16,072 nt of DNA. It comes from an uncultured Clostridia bacterium. Lineage in GTDB: Bacteria; Bacillota; Clostridia; Christensenellales; Borkfalkiaceae. The translations under genes were made by a program, and so were the position numbers. The notes beneath the pieces were generated by a model. It did no database searches, was not told where the DNA came from, and was given only the letters and a program-made list of their open reading frames with translations. This document shows, piece by piece, positions 14,742 through 16,072 of this stretch. The stretch covers positions 1 through 16,072 of the forward strand of contig CANROI010000012.1 of assembly GCA_947632165.1 (NCBI GenBank), read 5' to 3'. Position 1 is the first letter of the stretch. The number at the start of each line of letters is the position of its first letter.

Positions 14742-15258
14742 GATCGCCCTCCGCATAAAAGATGACTTCCGGTTCTTCCTCGCCGCGGAAATTTACGGTC
14801 GCAAGCAAGCACGGCGCTTTCGGTAGCCGAAGCCCCTTTGCCATTGAAATGTGCGGGAGAACGATGATGTACTTCAAGTCCTCCTCCGGTTGCAAGAGAC
14901 GAAGAAGATTTTCCTCCCCCGCGTACAGAACCACGACTTCATATCCGACGTTCTCTTTCAGGAAGAAAAGTTGCGAGGGATAAGAGGCGGCATAATGCGC
15001 CATCGGATCTACGCGATCGATAAATTTCAAGAGTACCCACACCGCAAGAACTGTCCGCTGGTCGGGCTTACACATCGGATCGAGTCCGATATAATAGCCG
15101 CCGCTTACGTCTGCGATCTGCATCTGGCGTTTGAGGTTGCGCAAAATCTTTTCCGCTGTCGGCTTTGGCTTCTGCAACATCCGAAGCATCTGGGAACGCG
15201 GCAAAGCGCCGTACTGCGAGAGCCACTTCACCACATTTTGTTCGTCTTGCAAAAGCAT
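14731..15258 (-). CDS. DUF5697 family protein
   Basis: A 175-aa soluble protein recognised as DUF5697, usually found with DUF6100 and VirD4 in Clostridia elements. Residues 5-60 look like a winged helix (VVKWLSQYGALPRSQMLRML, TAEKILRNLKR), and the rest (SQLFFLKENVGYEVVVLY, YIIVLPHIS) is a compact alpha/beta region. A DNA-binding regulatory or accessory role in transfer is inferred from the fold guess and position only. The start at 15258 was chosen because AAAGGAGG lies 8 nt upstream; GTG at 15267 overlaps that site. It is the first gene of the transfer run, and a terminator hairpin ends about 10 nt upstream of its ribosome site. Confidence 0.8.
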   Translation of the reverse strand: MLLQDEQNVVKWLSQYGALPRSQMLRMLQKPKPTAEKILRNLKRQMQIADVSGGYYIGLDPMCKPDQRTVLAVWVLLKFIDRVDPMAHYAASYPSQLFFLKENVGYEVVVLYAGEENLLRLLQPEEDLKYIIVLPHISMAKGLRLPKAPCLLATVNFRGEEEPEVIFYAEGDHAK

Positions 15259-15279
15259 CGTTTTCACCTCCTTTCATAC

Positions 15280-15305
15280 AAAAAACGAGCCTCACCGAGA
15301 CCCGT
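15280..15305 (-). terminator. Terminator or attenuator before the transfer genes
   Basis: On the minus strand ACGGGTCTC and GAGGCTCGT pair over 9 bp (two G-U pairs) with loop GGT, and TTTTTT follows. A runs also precede the stem, so it could work on both strands. It may end the brnTA transcript. No promoter fits between it and the DUF5697 start, so it may also attenuate the transfer operon. Confidence 0.65.
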
Positions 15306-15306
15306 T

Positions 15307-15322
15307 TTTACATATCTTTTTT
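15307..15322. repeat. 16-bp direct repeat, copy 2
   Basis: TTTACATATCTTTTTT on the plus strand, identical to 14069-14084. It directly abuts the hairpin at 15285-15305. Confidence 0.55.
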
Positions 15323-15370
15323 GTTTTATGCGAAGATGTTTTTCTAAGAATCAATCATGCACAAAGCTCC

Positions 15371-15580
15371 TTAATTCCAAGAAAAAACAGGCTGCTTTTT
15401 ATTCTTCGCGCAGTCGGCAAGATAGAGATTGATCAGCGTCTGATAAGGGATCCCCGTCCTTTCAGACAAGGATTTGAAGTATTCCACCGTGTCATTATCC
15501 AAGTTGATCGTAATTTGACGTTTTAACTTCTTGACATAGGGATTCCTTTTAGCATTTGAAAAATCGTATTCATCCAACAT
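15371..15580 (-). CDS. brnA: BrnA-type antitoxin
   Basis: A 69-aa protein with the BrnA/ribbon-helix-helix pattern: DEYDFSNAKRNPY, then KRQITINLDNDTVEYFKSLS (beta strand and first helix) and GIPYQTLINLYLADCAKN (second helix). It neutralises BrnT and, as a DNA-binding dimer, normally represses the operon. The start overlaps the brnT stop by one base (TAATG), with GGAGGTG 7 nt upstream inside brnT, so the two are coupled. It is somewhat short for the family but appears complete. Confidence 0.88.
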   Translation of the reverse strand: MLDEYDFSNAKRNPYVKKLKRQITINLDNDTVEYFKSLSERTGIPYQTLINLYLADCAKNKKQPVFSWN

Positions 15581-15873
15581 TATCTGTCACCTCCTCCATA
15601 GGCCTTCTCTTCTTTCTTCGTTGCTTTCCGCGCTGATATGATCCTTATGACCGATTCGCTCTCACGGTAGCAATGACAAACCAGAAGAAGATTCGCTTTA
15701 ATGCTCATTCCCAAGATGATAAACCTGTCTTCTTGAAGTGAATGTTCCGGGTCGTGAATGATCAAGGCCTCCTCGTCGTAAAAGACCGATTTTGCCTCTT
15801 CAAAAGAAACATTATGCTTCTCTTGATTGATCTTATTCTTATTTTCGTCCCACTCAAAACGAAGTTCTTCCAT
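15580..15873 (-). CDS. brnT: BrnT-type toxin
   Basis: A 97-aa BrnT family protein, a RelE-like ribonuclease toxin of type II systems that blocks translation. Recognisable parts are FEWDENKNKINQEKHNVSFE at the N-terminus, HDPEHSLQEDRFIILG in the middle and RIISARKATKKEEKAY at the C-terminus, the usual signature ends of the family. Toxin-first order is normal for brnTA. The start at 15873 coincides with the predicted transcription start of the promoter at 15880-15908, with no Shine-Dalgarno sequence, so it is probably translated from a leaderless mRNA. The pair probably helps stabilise the element. Confidence 0.9.
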   Translation of the reverse strand: MEELRFEWDENKNKINQEKHNVSFEEAKSVFYDEEALIIHDPEHSLQEDRFIILGMSIKANLLLVCHCYRESESVIRIISARKATKKEEKAYGGGDR

Positions 15874-15890
15874 AATTATATTATAATTAT
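15872..15890. promoter_or_regulatory. Possible BrnA operator: two palindromic octamers
   Basis: ATAATTAT occurs at 15872-15879 and at 15883-15890, 11 bp apart, about one helical turn. Each copy is its own reverse complement. They cover the -10 box and the start codon of brnT, where an autoregulating ribbon-helix-helix antitoxin would bind. The low complexity of the site weakens the case. Confidence 0.35.
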
Positions 15891-15908
15891 TAAATAGTTA
15901 TCTGTCAA
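15880..15908 (-). promoter_or_regulatory. Consensus promoter of brnTA
   Basis: On the minus strand perfect TTGACA (15908-15903), a 17-bp spacer and perfect TATAAT (15885-15880). The predicted start falls at about 15873, the A of the brnT ATG. Confidence 0.75.
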
Positions 15909-15970
15909 GTACTTTGGCAAAATTTTTTTGAACTTATCTTGCTTTTAGTATTGCCGATCAGGAGAATTTG

Positions 15971-16072
15971 TCAACGGTTTTCCAAATGATCTTCACCTTG
16001 TTTTTCCAAGAGAAGCGCTTCCAATTCTGCGCGGTCTGTGATGATCAACTCCTTCTCTTCTTTCGAAGCCTT
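15971..16072 (-). CDS. C-terminal end of an unidentified gene (runs off right edge)
   Basis: The minus strand is open from the window edge to a TGA at 15971-15973, giving 33 residues that begin KASKEEKELIITDRAELEAL and end GEDHLENR. The composition is charged and helical and looks like real coding sequence. It is the tail of a gene in the same direction as brnTA, ending about 97 bp before brnT. No family can be named from this fragment. No clear terminator follows it. Confidence 0.45.
   Translation of the reverse strand, partial: KASKEEKELIITDRAELEALLLEKQGEDHLENR

Overview
The window looks like part of an integrative/conjugative element, or a plasmid-like accessory region, from a Clostridia-type Firmicute (Bacillota). 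The grounds are strong AGGAGG ribosome sites, sigma-A promoters with 17-bp spacers, intrinsic terminators with U-tracts, and protein families I recognise from gut Clostridia elements: DUF5697, DUF6100, DUF3268, a HipA-like N-terminus and a VirD4/TraG coupling protein. Family names are from recognition by eye; no database search was possible. No integrase, relaxase, att site or tRNA is visible, so the element's boundaries lie outside the window.

Left part (1-2200). A HipA-like protein runs off the left edge on the minus strand and has its own promoter. Next to it is a probable 79-nt small RNA gene on the minus strand, with a clear promoter and terminator. Its promoter lies back to back with that of a plus-strand XRE/HTH repressor, whose mRNA appears to have almost no leader. 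Convergent with the HTH gene is a two-gene minus-strand operon, a DUF3268 zinc-finger protein and a short signal peptidase I. Its strong promoter carries an operator-like palindrome and is followed by a leader of about 195 nt with a long hairpin.

Main part (2285-15258, all minus strand). One probable transfer operon reads from right to left: DUF5697, DUF6100, a conserved winged-helix-like protein, VirD4/TraG coupling ATPase, a triple-S1-domain protein, then a giant surface protein of 2439 aa. The giant protein has a signal peptide, a Cys/His-rich region, 21 near-identical 49-aa Cys/His repeats, eight 87-aa DUF1542-like helical repeats and a C-terminal pair of membrane helices. It is the most striking feature of the window. 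A plausible reading is a long, membrane-anchored extracellular fibre made by a conjugative element, for mating contact or adhesion, exported by Sec and perhaps matured by the element's own signal peptidase. That role is inference.

Right part (15280-16072). A brnT-brnA toxin-antitoxin pair on the minus strand has a perfect promoter that leaves essentially no 5' leader. Beyond it is the last 33 codons of another minus-strand gene.

A recurring regulatory theme is intrinsic-terminator-like hairpins lying inside, or directly against, sense-strand genes: in the signal peptidase gene, in the DUF6100 gene, and just before the DUF5697 ribosome site. These may gate expression through coupling of transcription to translation.
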